From NCBI GenBank assembly GCA_016865935.1, contig VGOB01000038.1, positions 1-32,174 on the forward strand: DNA of 32,174 nucleotides, read 5' to 3'. Made by a program: the position numbers and the translations under genes. Positions 23,103 through 31,900 of the stretch are shown piece by piece (position 1 is the stretch's first letter; every line of letters begins with the position of its first letter). Below the pieces are notes generated by a model that saw only the letters and a list, made by a program, of their open reading frames with translations, searched no databases and was not told where the DNA came from. The DNA is from Chloroflexota bacterium (lineage in GTDB: Bacteria > Chloroflexota > Anaerolineae > UBA4142).

Positions 23103-24785
23103 ATGTTCGACCCACAAGAACTCGCCGCGATTAAACGCGCAAAAGATCGCTGGGAAGAAACGACGCTGCACCAAACGCTCGCGCGTTCGCCTGAACGCCG
23201 CGCGCAATTCATCACGGCATCGTCCGAGGAAATTGATCGCCTTTACACCCCGCTCGATCTCGCGGCGGCGGATTACAATCGCGATATCGCGATGCCAGGC
23301 GAGTATCCGTACACGCGCGGCGTCCACTCCACGATGTATCGCGGGCGTCCCTGGACGATGCGGATGTTCGCGGGCTTTGGCACTGCCGAAGAAACGAACG
23401 CGCGCTTCAAGTATTTGCTCGAACACGGCGAAACTGGGTTGTCCACTGCTTTCGATATGCCGACGCTGTACGGCTACGACACCGATTCGCCGCGCGCGGT
23501 CGGCGAGTTCGGCAAATGCGGCGTCGCGATTTCGTCGCTGGCGGACATGGAAATTCTTTTCGACGGAATTCCTGTTGATGAAGTGACGACTTCGATGACG
23601 ATCAACTCGCCTGCCGCGATCATCTGGGCGACGTACATTGCGGCGGCGGAAAAGCGCGGCATCCCGCGCGCGCAACTCGGCGGCACGCTTCAGAACGACA
23701 TTCTCAAAGAGTACATCGCGCAAAAAGAATTCATCTTCCCGCCGCATCCTTCGATGCGCCTCGTCGTGGACACGATGGAATTCGGCACGCGCGAAATGCC
23801 GCTCTGGAACACGATTTCGATTTCGGGTTATCACATTCGCGAGGCAGGTTCGACTGCCGCGCAGGAACTAGCGTTCACGCTCGCCGATGGGATGGAGTAC
23901 GTGCGGTGGGGGATCGCGCGCGGGATGAACGTGGACGATTTCGCGCCGCGCCTCTCGTTCTTCTTCAACGCGCACAACGATTTCTTCGAGGAGATTGCAA
24001 AATACCGCGCGGCGCGGCGCATCTGGGCGCGCTGGATGCGCGAAAAAACTGGCGCGCAGAATCCACGTTCGTGGCTGATGCGCTTTCACACGCAGACCGC
24101 AGGCGTCTCGCTCACCGCGCAGCAGCCGATGAACAACGTCGTCCGCGTCGCGCTGCAAGCACTGGCGGCGGTGCTGGGCGGGACGCAATCACTGCACACG
24201 AATTCGCTCGACGAAGCGTGGGCGCTGCCCAGCCAGGACGCTGCCACAATCGCGCTGCGGACGCAGCAGATCATCGCAAACGAGTCGGGTGTGACGAACA
24301 CGGTGGACCCGCTCGGCGGCGCGTACTTTGTCGAAGCGCTGACGAATCGGATGGAGCGCGAAGCGAACGCGTACTTTGATCGCATTGAAAAAATCGGCGG
24401 CGTGCTGCCCGCGCTCGAAAAAGGATTCTTCCAGCGCGAAATCGCGGAGAGCGCGGCGCGCTATCAAACCGAAATCGAAAAGAAAGAGCGCGTCGTTGTC
24501 GGCATCAACGATTACGTCGTGCAAGAAGAACTAAAAGTGCCGCTGTTGCGCGTGGATGAAGCGGGCGCGCAACGCCAAATCGCGCGCTTGGAAAAAATTC
24601 GCCGCGAACGCGACGCGGTGAAGGTTGGCGCGTGTCTCGACGCAGTGCGCGACGCGGCAAAAAAGGAGCGCGCGAACCTGATGCCGCCGTTCATTGCCGC
24701 CGTGAACGCGTACGCGACGCTCGGCGAGGTGATGGACGTGCTGCGCGGCGTGTGGGGCGAGTACAAGGAGCCAGTGATAGTTTAG
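23103..24785 (+). CDS. Isobutyryl-CoA mutase-like large subunit (IcmA type)
   Basis: 560 aa B12-dependent acyl-CoA mutase catalytic subunit without a B12-binding domain. It keeps the whole framework of methylmalonyl-CoA mutase ([39 protein letters not shown]). The residues that contact the substrate carboxyl are changed: F89 (RMFAG; Y89 in methylmalonyl-CoA mutase) and Q207 (IAQKEF; R207). Numbering coincides with the Propionibacterium enzyme. F plus Q is the isobutyryl-CoA mutase signature, so isobutyryl-CoA/n-butyryl-CoA is the expected reaction. Residue 116 is Ala, not the Asp of 2-hydroxyisobutyryl-CoA mutase. Pivalyl-CoA mutase is not excluded. ATG 23103 follows GGAGGGA; no repeat element interrupts it. 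Confidence 0.87.
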   Translation: MFDPQELAAIKRAKDRWEETTLHQTLARSPERRAQFITASSEEIDRLYTPLDLAAADYNRDIAMPGEYPYTRGVHSTMYRGRPWTMRMFAGFGTAEETNARFKYLLEHGETGLSTAFDMPTLYGYDTDSPRAVGEFGKCGVAISSLADMEILFDGIPVDEVTTSMTINSPAAIIWATYIAAAEKRGIPRAQLGGTLQNDILKEYIAQKEFIFPPHPSMRLVVDTMEFGTREMPLWNTISISGYHIREAGSTAAQELAFTLADGMEYVRWGIARGMNVDDFAPRLSFFFNAHNDFFEEIAKYRAARRIWARWMREKTGAQNPRSWLMRFHTQTAGVSLTAQQPMNNVVRVALQALAAVLGGTQSLHTNSLDEAWALPSQDAATIALRTQQIIANESGVTNTVDPLGGAYFVEALTNRMEREANAYFDRIEKIGGVLPALEKGFFQREIAESAARYQTEIEKKERVVVGINDYVVQEELKVPLLRVDEAGAQRQIARLEKIRRERDAVKVGACLDAVRDAAKKERANLMPPFIAAVNAYATLGEVMDVLRGVWGEYKEPVIV

Positions 24786-24811
24786 AGATTGAAGATTAGA
24801 GATTGGAGATT
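24784..24811 (+). repeat. Heptamer tract after the mutase gene
   Basis: AGAGATT, GAAGATT, AGAGATT, GGAGATT, beginning at the stop codon and running straight into the MITE-like element. Confidence 0.85.
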
Positions 24812-24896
24812 GTCATTGCGAGGAGCGTTTTGTGCGACGAAGCAATCCCCAACTCGCGGCTTGGAGATTGCTTCGCAAAAAACGCTCGCAATGACA
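24811..24896. repeat. MITE-like inverted repeat (TGTCATTGCGAG family), copy 2
   Basis: Same design as 7354-7443: TGTCATTGCGAG at the left and CTCGCAATGACA at the right, with GACGAAGCAATC and GATTGCTTCG inside. It ends 12 bases before the next start codon. Confidence 0.87.
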
Positions 24897-24908
24897 CGGG
24901 GAGGAAAC

Positions 24909-25406
24909 ATGGACAACGAAATCATCGCGCAGATGTACGACTACGGCATCTGGGCGAATCGCAAGTTGTTGGACACGGCGAGTACGCTTTCGGAGCGACG
25001 ATTGCGTAAACCATTCACCCAATTCGAATTTACGATCCTGGGTTCGTTCGCGCATCTCGTCAGCGCGGAATGGCGCTGGCTGCAAGCGTGGAAAGGCGAG
25101 CCGATGACGGAACGTCTCACGGTTGACGATTTGCCGACGCTCGACGCGGTGCGCGCGAAATGGGAGCCGCTGTTCGCGGAACGCCGCGCGTTCATCGCGT
25201 CGCTGACGCCCGAACACTTGGCGCAACCGATTGTGCGGAAAGTGCAGGGGCGCGAGCAGGGCATCATCCTGTGGCACGCGCTCGTCCACGTCGCGAATCA
25301 CGGCACGCAGCATCGCAGCGAAATCGCGCTGATGCTGACCGACCTGGGACAGTCGCCCGGCGATTTGGATATGGTCTGGTATTTTTTAGAGCAAGGCGGA
25401 ACGTGA
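24909..25406 (+). CDS. DinB-family metal-binding protein
   Basis: 165 aa four-helix bundle. DYGIWANRKLLD, then GSFAHLVSAEWRWLQAW and WHALVHVANHGTQHRSEIA supply the three histidines that bind the metal in DinB/YfiT-like proteins, which include thiol-dependent transferases and hydrolases. The start is ATG 24909 behind GGGGAGG; the track's start at 24789 would translate the repeat element. The specific reaction is unknown. Confidence 0.83.
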   Translation: MDNEIIAQMYDYGIWANRKLLDTASTLSERRLRKPFTQFEFTILGSFAHLVSAEWRWLQAWKGEPMTERLTVDDLPTLDAVRAKWEPLFAERRAFIASLTPEHLAQPIVRKVQGREQGIILWHALVHVANHGTQHRSEIALMLTDLGQSPGDLDMVWYFLEQGGT

Positions 25407-25451
25407 TGCGTGATACGTAAAGTTTCACGCGTCACGCATCACGTTTTACAG
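25403..25451. repeat. Self-complementary heptamer tract before the first M24 gene
   Basis: GTGATGC, GTGATAC, GTAAAGT, TTCACGC, GTCACGC, ATCACGT, TTTACAG in phase. The halves pair (GCGTGATACG with CGTCACGCAT), giving a hairpin across the intergenic gap. Confidence 0.83.
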
Positions 25452-25459
25452 GAGTGGCA

Positions 25460-26632
25460 ATGCTACAAGCAGAAAAAATCGCGCAGGCGATCCGGATTCT
25501 TGACGAAACCAATCTCGACGCGTGGTTGTTGTTTGCGCGTGAGACGAGCGAGATCAACGAACCCGCGTGGCGAGTCGTCGCGCCCGCCGGCGTTGTCTGG
25601 CAATCGGCGATCCTGCTCACGCGGCGCGGCGAAAAAATCGCCATCGTCGGCAAGTTCGACGATGGCGCGTATCGCGCGAGCGGATTGTACGACGAGGTGA
25701 TCGCGTACACGCAAAGCATCGGCGACGCGCTGCGCGGCGCGCTGACGAGACTCGATCCGCAAACGATCGCGCTTGATTTTTCCAAGAGCAATCCGGCGGC
25801 AGACGGCTTGACCTACGGAATGTTTTTGCGCTTGCACGATTTTTTGAAAGACACGCCGTTGCCCGCGCGTTTTGTCTCCGCCGATCCGATCATCTCGCGT
25901 TTGCGCGGGCGCAAAACGCCGACCGAAGTGAACTTGATTCGCGCCGCGATTGCGACGACGATGCAGATTATTGGCGAGACGACGCCAGAGATTCGCGTCG
26001 GCGCGAGCGAAAAGCAGTTGTTCGATTGGATGCAAGCGCGCGTCACCGCGCGTGGATTGGAATACGCGTGGGACAAGGCGAACAATCCCATCGTCAACAC
26101 GGGACCGCATTCGCAGCCAGGTCATACGCCGCCGAGCGCGCGGCAAGTCGAACGCGGGCATATCGTCCACGTGGATTTTGGCGTCAAGCAAGATGAGTAT
26201 TGCGCGGACATTCAGCGCGTCTGGTACCTATTGCGCGAGGACGAGACGCGTCCGCCGCAAGCAGTGCAGCGCGCGTTTGACGCGGTCGTCAAAACGATTG
26301 AAGCGGGCGCGCGGTTTCTCAAGCCAGGTGTGCTGGGTTGGCAAGTTGACCAGCGCGCGCGCGAGGTTATCACGCGCGCGGGCTATCCCGAATACCAACA
26401 CGCGTTCGGTCATCAGCTGGGTCGGACCGCGCACGATGGCTCCACGCTTCTGGGCCCGCGCTGGGAACGCTACGGCGACACGCCGTTCGGCGTCGTCGAA
26501 GCGGGGCAGGTGTTCACGCTCGAACTCGGCGTGATGACCGATTGCGGCTTCGGCGTCGAGGAAGACGTGATCGTCACTGCAACGGGCTGTGAATTTTTGG
26601 AAGAGCCGCAGACAAGCATTTGGACAATCTAA
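25460..26632 (+). CDS. M24 metallopeptidase (Xaa-Pro aminopeptidase/dipeptidase family)
   Basis: 390 aa. An N-terminal creatinase-like domain (1-150) and a pita-bread catalytic domain. All five metal ligands can be read: D of HVDFG, D of CADIQR, H of GHQLGR, E of TLELG, and E of GVEED. The first histidine helper (NTGPHSQPGH) is present too. It should be an active dinuclear metallopeptidase on X-Pro peptides, in the cytoplasm (no signal peptide). ATG 25460 lies five to six bases after CAGGAG; the GTG at 25454 is part of that site. A second, altered M24 gene follows directly. Confidence 0.88.
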   Translation: MLQAEKIAQAIRILDETNLDAWLLFARETSEINEPAWRVVAPAGVVWQSAILLTRRGEKIAIVGKFDDGAYRASGLYDEVIAYTQSIGDALRGALTRLDPQTIALDFSKSNPAADGLTYGMFLRLHDFLKDTPLPARFVSADPIISRLRGRKTPTEVNLIRAAIATTMQIIGETTPEIRVGASEKQLFDWMQARVTARGLEYAWDKANNPIVNTGPHSQPGHTPPSARQVERGHIVHVDFGVKQDEYCADIQRVWYLLREDETRPPQAVQRAFDAVVKTIEAGARFLKPGVLGWQVDQRAREVITRAGYPEYQHAFGHQLGRTAHDGSTLLGPRWERYGDTPFGVVEAGQVFTLELGVMTDCGFGVEEDVIVTATGCEFLEEPQTSIWTI

Positions 26633-26674
26633 ATCTGGGCGCACACACAGATGCGCCGCCATGGAGGTATTCAC

Positions 26675-27868
26675 GTGAACACCGTTTCTTTTCGACTCCC
26701 CCCCGCCGAATTTCAATTCCGCGCCAAGCGCTTGCTCGATCACGTCAAGCGTCAGCAGTTGAGTGGCGCGGTCTTGTTCGACAATTTCCACATCACGTAC
26801 TTTACGGGTTTCGCGTTCATCCCCACCGAGCGCCCGATTTGTTTTGCGATGAACGCGGACGGCGAGCGCGTCCTCTTCGTCCCGCGCCTCGAAGTGGAAC
26901 ACGCGCAAGCCGAAGCGCAAGTCGAGCGCGTCGAATCGTACGTCGAGTACCCCGACCATCCGCATCCGATGAAATTGTTCGCGGAAATTCTAAAGCGATT
27001 GGAGATTCGGGACAAGGTCGGCGCAGACAACGACGGCTATCCCTGGATTCTTGGCTATCAAGGCGAGTCGCTCTCGTCGCTCACCGGCGCGCAAATCGTC
27101 AACGTCAATCCATTCGTCGAGCATCAGATGGCGATCAAGAGCGATGCGGAACTCGCGCTGATTCGCGAAAGCTGCAAGTGGGGCAATCTCGCGCACCGGC
27201 TCTTGCAAAAGTACACGCGCGTCGGCGCGAACGAAGTCGAGGTGAGCAAGCGCGCGAGCATTGAAGCGACGCTGACGATGCTCGACACGCTGGGACACTT
27301 GTATCGCTCGCAAAGTATGTTCTCCGATGGACCCGAGGCGGGTTATCGCGGACAAATCGGGCGGAACGCGGCGATTCCGCACGCGCTGACGACGAACGCG
27401 ATTTTTATGCCCGGCGACGTGCTCGTCACTGGCGCGAACGCGCCGCTGTGGGGTTACAACTCGGAACTCGAACGGACGATGATTATCGGCGCGGCGAGCG
27501 CGGAACAGAAAAAATTTTTCGACCACATGGTCGCGTTGCAAGACACCGCATTAAACGCGATCAAGCCCGGCGCGAAATGCCGCGACGTTGATCGCGCGGT
27601 TCATGCCTATTTCGACCAGCACGACTTGATGCCGTACTGGCGACATCATTCAGGTCACGCCATCGGCTTGCGCTACCACGAAGGTCCGTTTCTCGATTTG
27701 GGCGACGATACGATGATCGAACCTGGGATCGTCTTCACGGTCGAGCCGGGTTTGTACGCGCCGAACCTGGGCGGCTTTCGTCATTCCGATACGGTCGTGG
27801 TTACCCAAGACGGAATTGAGGCGTTGACGTACTATCCGCGCGATCTGGCGAGTCTGACAATCCAGTGA
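26675..27868 (+). CDS. M24-fold protein with altered metal ligands (creatinase-like)
   Basis: 397 aa, the same two-domain fold as the preceding gene but not a close copy. The metal site is incomplete: the first Asp is Gly (LVTGANAPLWGY), the second Asp is Glu (SELERT), and the last Glu is Ser (GGFRHSDT). The His of HHSGHAIGL and the Glu of TVEPGL remain. Creatinase and some other M24 members work without metal, so a C-N hydrolase or lyase role is possible, as is a non-catalytic partner of the neighbour. The start is GTG 26675 with GGAGGT five bases ahead, preferred over ATG 26651, which has none. Confidence 0.8.
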   Translation: MNTVSFRLPPAEFQFRAKRLLDHVKRQQLSGAVLFDNFHITYFTGFAFIPTERPICFAMNADGERVLFVPRLEVEHAQAEAQVERVESYVEYPDHPHPMKLFAEILKRLEIRDKVGADNDGYPWILGYQGESLSSLTGAQIVNVNPFVEHQMAIKSDAELALIRESCKWGNLAHRLLQKYTRVGANEVEVSKRASIEATLTMLDTLGHLYRSQSMFSDGPEAGYRGQIGRNAAIPHALTTNAIFMPGDVLVTGANAPLWGYNSELERTMIIGAASAEQKKFFDHMVALQDTALNAIKPGAKCRDVDRAVHAYFDQHDLMPYWRHHSGHAIGLRYHEGPFLDLGDDTMIEPGIVFTVEPGLYAPNLGGFRHSDTVVVTQDGIEALTYYPRDLASLTIQ

Positions 27869-27962
27869 ACGGTGAACAGTGAACAGTGTTCAGTATTCAG
27901 GATTCAGACCGAACACTGAACACTGAACACTGAATACTGAATGCTGAATGCTGAATGCTGTT
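27865..27962. repeat. Fourteen-unit self-complementary heptamer tract
   Basis: GTGAACG, GTGAACA (x2), GTGTTCA, GTATTCA, GGATTCA, GACCGAA, CACTGAA (x3), TACTGAA, TGCTGAA (x2), TGCTGTT: 98 bases in unbroken phase. The first half (GTGAACA, GTGTTCA) pairs with the second (CACTGAA). It overlaps the stop codon of the upstream gene. Confidence 0.93.
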
Positions 27963-27978
27963 TACCGACGAGGTGCCA

Positions 27979-28950
27979 ATGACGACACAAACGCTCGATC
28001 CCAACGAAGTCCGTTTCTTCAGTGGCAATTCCAATCCGCAACTCGCCGCCAACGTTGCAAGTCATCTCGGCGTGCCGCTCGATCCGACGCTCATCACGCG
28101 CTTTAGCAATGATGATCTGTACATCCAACTCGGCGCGAGCGTGCGGGGGCGCAGCGTCTTCGTCGTCCAGTCTCTCGCGCCGCCGGTGAATGATCACTTG
28201 ATGGAACTTTTGATGATGATCGACATTGCGCGCTCCGCTGCCGCGAAGCAAGTGCACGCGATCATTCCGTACTTTTCGTTTGCGCGCTCCGACAAAAAAG
28301 ACGCGCCGCGCATTTGCATCACCGCGCGTCTCGTCGCCGATTTGCTGGAGACGGCAGGCGCGACCCAGGTGATGACGATGGTGCTCCACGCGCCGCAAGT
28401 GCACGGCTTTTTCAGTGTGCCAACGGATCCACTCACCAGCCGCCCCGTTTTCCATCAGCACTTTCAAGAGGATGATTTATCGAGTACGATTGTCGTCGCG
28501 CCCGATATGGGGCATGCCAAGTCCGCCGCGCGCTTTGCCAAAGACCTGGGCTTGCCGATCACCGCCGGCGACAAAGAGCGCATTTCGGATACGCAAGTCC
28601 GCATCACCATCGTCGGGCGGCAAGTGAACGGTTTCAAACGCGCGCTCGTGTACGACGACGAGATTGCGACGGGCGGTTCGATTCTGGAATTGAGTCGCTT
28701 GTTGATCGAGCAGGGCGTTCGAGAAATTTGGGTTGCGTGTACGCACGGCGTTTTTACGCGCGGCGCGTTGGAACGGCTGGGCGCGCTGCCGCAAATCACG
28801 CGCGTCGTGACGACGGACACGGTGACGATTCCACCCGAAAAGCGACATCCCAAATTGCAAGTGTTGTCGGTCGCGCATGTTTTCGCCGACGCGATCCGCC
28901 GCAACTATTTGCATCAATCCATCGGCGATCTGTTTGTGTTTGGGGAGTAG
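27979..28950 (+). CDS. Divergent ribose-phosphate pyrophosphokinase (PRPP synthetase)
   Basis: 323 aa. The family layout is intact: FFSGNSNPQLA, LGASVRGRSVFVVQS, IIPYFSFARSDKKDA, LHAPQVHGFF and the PRPP loop YDDEIATGGS. It makes phosphoribosyl pyrophosphate from ribose-5-phosphate and ATP. Several positions differ from the standard enzyme: FARSD in place of ARQD, and DDEIATGG in place of DDxIDTGG (an Asp to Ala in the ribose-5-phosphate/PRPP loop). This suggests a paralogue with modified substrate or regulation rather than the housekeeping copy. ATG 27979 follows GAGGTG; the track's ATG at 27955 lies in the repeat tract. Confidence 0.85.
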   Translation: MTTQTLDPNEVRFFSGNSNPQLAANVASHLGVPLDPTLITRFSNDDLYIQLGASVRGRSVFVVQSLAPPVNDHLMELLMMIDIARSAAAKQVHAIIPYFSFARSDKKDAPRICITARLVADLLETAGATQVMTMVLHAPQVHGFFSVPTDPLTSRPVFHQHFQEDDLSSTIVVAPDMGHAKSAARFAKDLGLPITAGDKERISDTQVRITIVGRQVNGFKRALVYDDEIATGGSILELSRLLIEQGVREIWVACTHGVFTRGALERLGALPQITRVVTTDTVTIPPEKRHPKLQVLSVAHVFADAIRRNYLHQSIGDLFVFGE

Positions 28951-28974
28951 GACAAATCTGTAAATTTGTCCTAC
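28947..28974. repeat. Palindromic GTAGGACAAAT...ATTTGTCCTAC element
   Basis: A 28-base near-perfect palindrome that contains the stop codon of the PRPP synthetase gene. Its arms match the outer arms of the nested element at 1010-1270. It may act as the gene's terminator. Confidence 0.85.
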
Positions 28975-28987
28975 AAGCGAGGTGATT

Positions 28988-31900
28988 ATGCCACAGGACA
29001 TTTCTAGGTTACGAATCTTTGTCGCTTCGCCGGGGGATGTGAAAGACGAACGCGACCGGCTTGGGCGCGTCGTGGAACATTTGCGAACTCACGTCGCAGC
29101 GCAGTATGGACTGGATTTGGAACTCGTGCGTTGGGAAACGCACATGCGCCCGGGGGTTGCCGCTGACGCGCAAGCCGTTGTCAATCCACAGATCGGCGCT
29201 TACGATTTGTTCATCGGCATTTTGTGGAATCGTTTCGGCACGCCGACCGGGCGCGCCGAATCCGGTACCCGCGAGGAATTCGATCAGGCATACGCGCGCT
29301 GGCAAAAAGATCCGGATAGTTTGGAAATCTGGATCTATTTCAGCAAGCAACCGTTCAACTTTACCGCGCCGCAAGAATTGGAACAGAAAACCAAGGTATT
29401 GGCATTCCGACAGGAATTGCAGACAGTCAAAGGGTTTCTAACGTGGGAGTATGCTACCCTGGCTGAGTTTGAAGAGCAGGTGCGCGGTCATCTGGAATCG
29501 TTCATTCCCAAACACGCGACTCTGGCAAAACCACTGCCTCGTCCTGCGTCTCCACTTGCCTCATCAATCGCCCCAACCAAACTCCACGCCGGGTATCTGC
29601 GCCGCGTCCAAACGACGTGCAACGCGCTGCCGCTCGCGGTGATCGATCCGCGCGCCGTCGAACGCACGCGCCAACAAACGATGGATTTGCTCGCGGTCTA
29701 CGTCGCACTCAACACGCAGACGCCGGCGCCGCTGACCGAAGAGGAACTCAAAGAGAAGCAAACGCGCGCCCGGCGCGAAGAAATGCCGGACGCGGCGCGC
29801 GAAACGCGGCTTCTCACCGCGCTGCAAGCCGCCGCGCGCGAACGGCAAATGGTTCTGCTCGGCGATCCGGGCGGCGGCAAGTCCACCTTTGCGAATTATC
29901 TCGCGCTTTGTCTTGCCGGCGCGCAGTTGGAAGCGTTGGGCGAGACCGGCGCGCTGCCTGGGCAAAACTGGCTCAAGTACCTCCAACCCGCGTGGACGCA
30001 CGGCGCGTTGCTCCCTCTGCAAATCGTCTTGCGGCATTTTGCCAAGAGCGATCACTGCAACGGCACCGCGGCGGGGCTGTGGAATTTTATCGCGCAAACC
30101 CTGGACGCGCAGTCGCTTGCCGATTACGCGCCGTACCTCCAGCAGCGTCTGCACGACGGCGGCGTGCTGGCGCTGTTCGATGGGTTGGACGAAGTGGCGG
30201 ACGCGACCAAGTCGCAAGCCGTGCGCGACGCGGTGCGCGAGTTCGCTCAGACCTACGGACATCCCGCCAATCGTTTTCTGGTGACTTGTCGCGGCTATGC
30301 GTACCAAGACGCGCGTTGGCAGTTGGATCATTTCGCGATTTACACTCTCGCCGCGTTCGATCAAGCGCAGATTGATGCATTCATCGGCTGTTGGTACAAA
30401 GAGGTCTGTCGGCTCGGTTGGAAGAGTGAAACCGAGGCGGAGGAGTTGACGGGACGATTGCAGGAGGCGACGCGCCGGACCGATCTCGCGCCGCTGGCAA
30501 AAAATCCACTCCAGTTGGCGATGATGGCGTCGCTGCACTTTTCCTGGGGACGCCTGCCGGACGATCGCGTCGAACTGTACCAAGAAATGGTGCGGCTACT
30601 CCTCGTGCGTTGGCAGGAAGCGCGCCTGGGACAAGAAACCGGCGTGACGCAATTGGTGCGCGCGGGCGAATTGGAATCGGCGTTAGAGCGCGTCGCGTTC
30701 GTCGCGCACCGCAGTCAGCAAGGCACCGAAGGCGCGGCGGACATCAGCGAAGCGATGCTCCGCAGTGTGTTCAAGGATTGTTTGGAGGGCGATTGGAATC
30801 GCGCCGGAGAAATGGTGACGTTCATCCAAGACCGCGCCGGACTGCTGATTGATCGCGGGAAAGGAACGTACACTTTTCCGCATCGCAGTTACCAGGAATA
30901 TCTCGCCGGTTCGTACCTGGCGGTGCAGCCGGACTTTCCGGATCAGGTCGCGGACTTGGTGCGCGCGAACTATGCCCAGTGGCGCGAGGTCGCGCTGTGG
31001 GCGGTCGAAGTGATGGCGCGTCTGAAAAAGATGGTTCACGTCGCGGTGGACGTTGCCGCCGCGCTCTGCCCGCGCGAATCACCCGGCGCGCAAGAACCCG
31101 AGATCGAATGGCGCGCGGCGCACCTTGCCGGTGAAGCGCTCGTCCAGATCGGGTTGGAGCGCGTGAACGCGCACGTGCTCCACAGCCAGGTGGTGGAACG
31201 CGTGCGGTGTTGGCTGGTCGCGCTGCTCGAACGCGGCGTCTTGACCCCCGCCGACCGCGCGGCGGCGGGACGCACGCTCGCGCACCTGGGCGATCCGCGT
31301 CCCGGCGTTGGCGTCACCCTTCCCCTGTCGAAGACGGGGGGAGGGACGGGGAGGGGGGTGCCTGATATCGTCTGGTGCGAAGTGCCCGCCGGAGAATTCG
31401 TAATGGGCACGCGCACAGAGGACATTGCCGCCCTGATGAAGAAATATGGCGGCGATCGCGATTGGTACGAGTACGAAACGCCGCAACTCAAACTCAATCT
31501 GCCTGCATTTCTCATCGCCAAGTATCCGTTGACGAACGCGCAGTTCGACGCGTTTGCGCGCGCGGACGGTTATCGCAATGAACGATATTGGACGGAAGCC
31601 ATCGCGCAAGGTTGGTGGCAAAAGGACGGATTCAAAGGGCGATTCGATGAACAACGGCGCGATCATCCCTACGATTTGGGCGCACCGTTCAATTTGCCAA
31701 ATCATCCGGTTGTGGGTATAACGTGGTACGAAGCGCTCGCGTTTTGCCGCTGGCTCACGGAGAGATTTCAGATTTCAGATTTCAGAATTCAGATTGAAAA
31801 GATCGTTGACCGTGATTTGCAATCCGCAATTCGCAATTCGCAATTTGCAATTCGATTGCCCACTGAAGCGGAATGGGAAAAAGCCGCGCGCGGCTCTGAG

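Noticed and set aside
27865-27962. Possible phage attachment site or origin iterons
   Set aside because: No integrase, tRNA, dnaA or replication gene lies nearby, and the same type of tract occurs at many loci.
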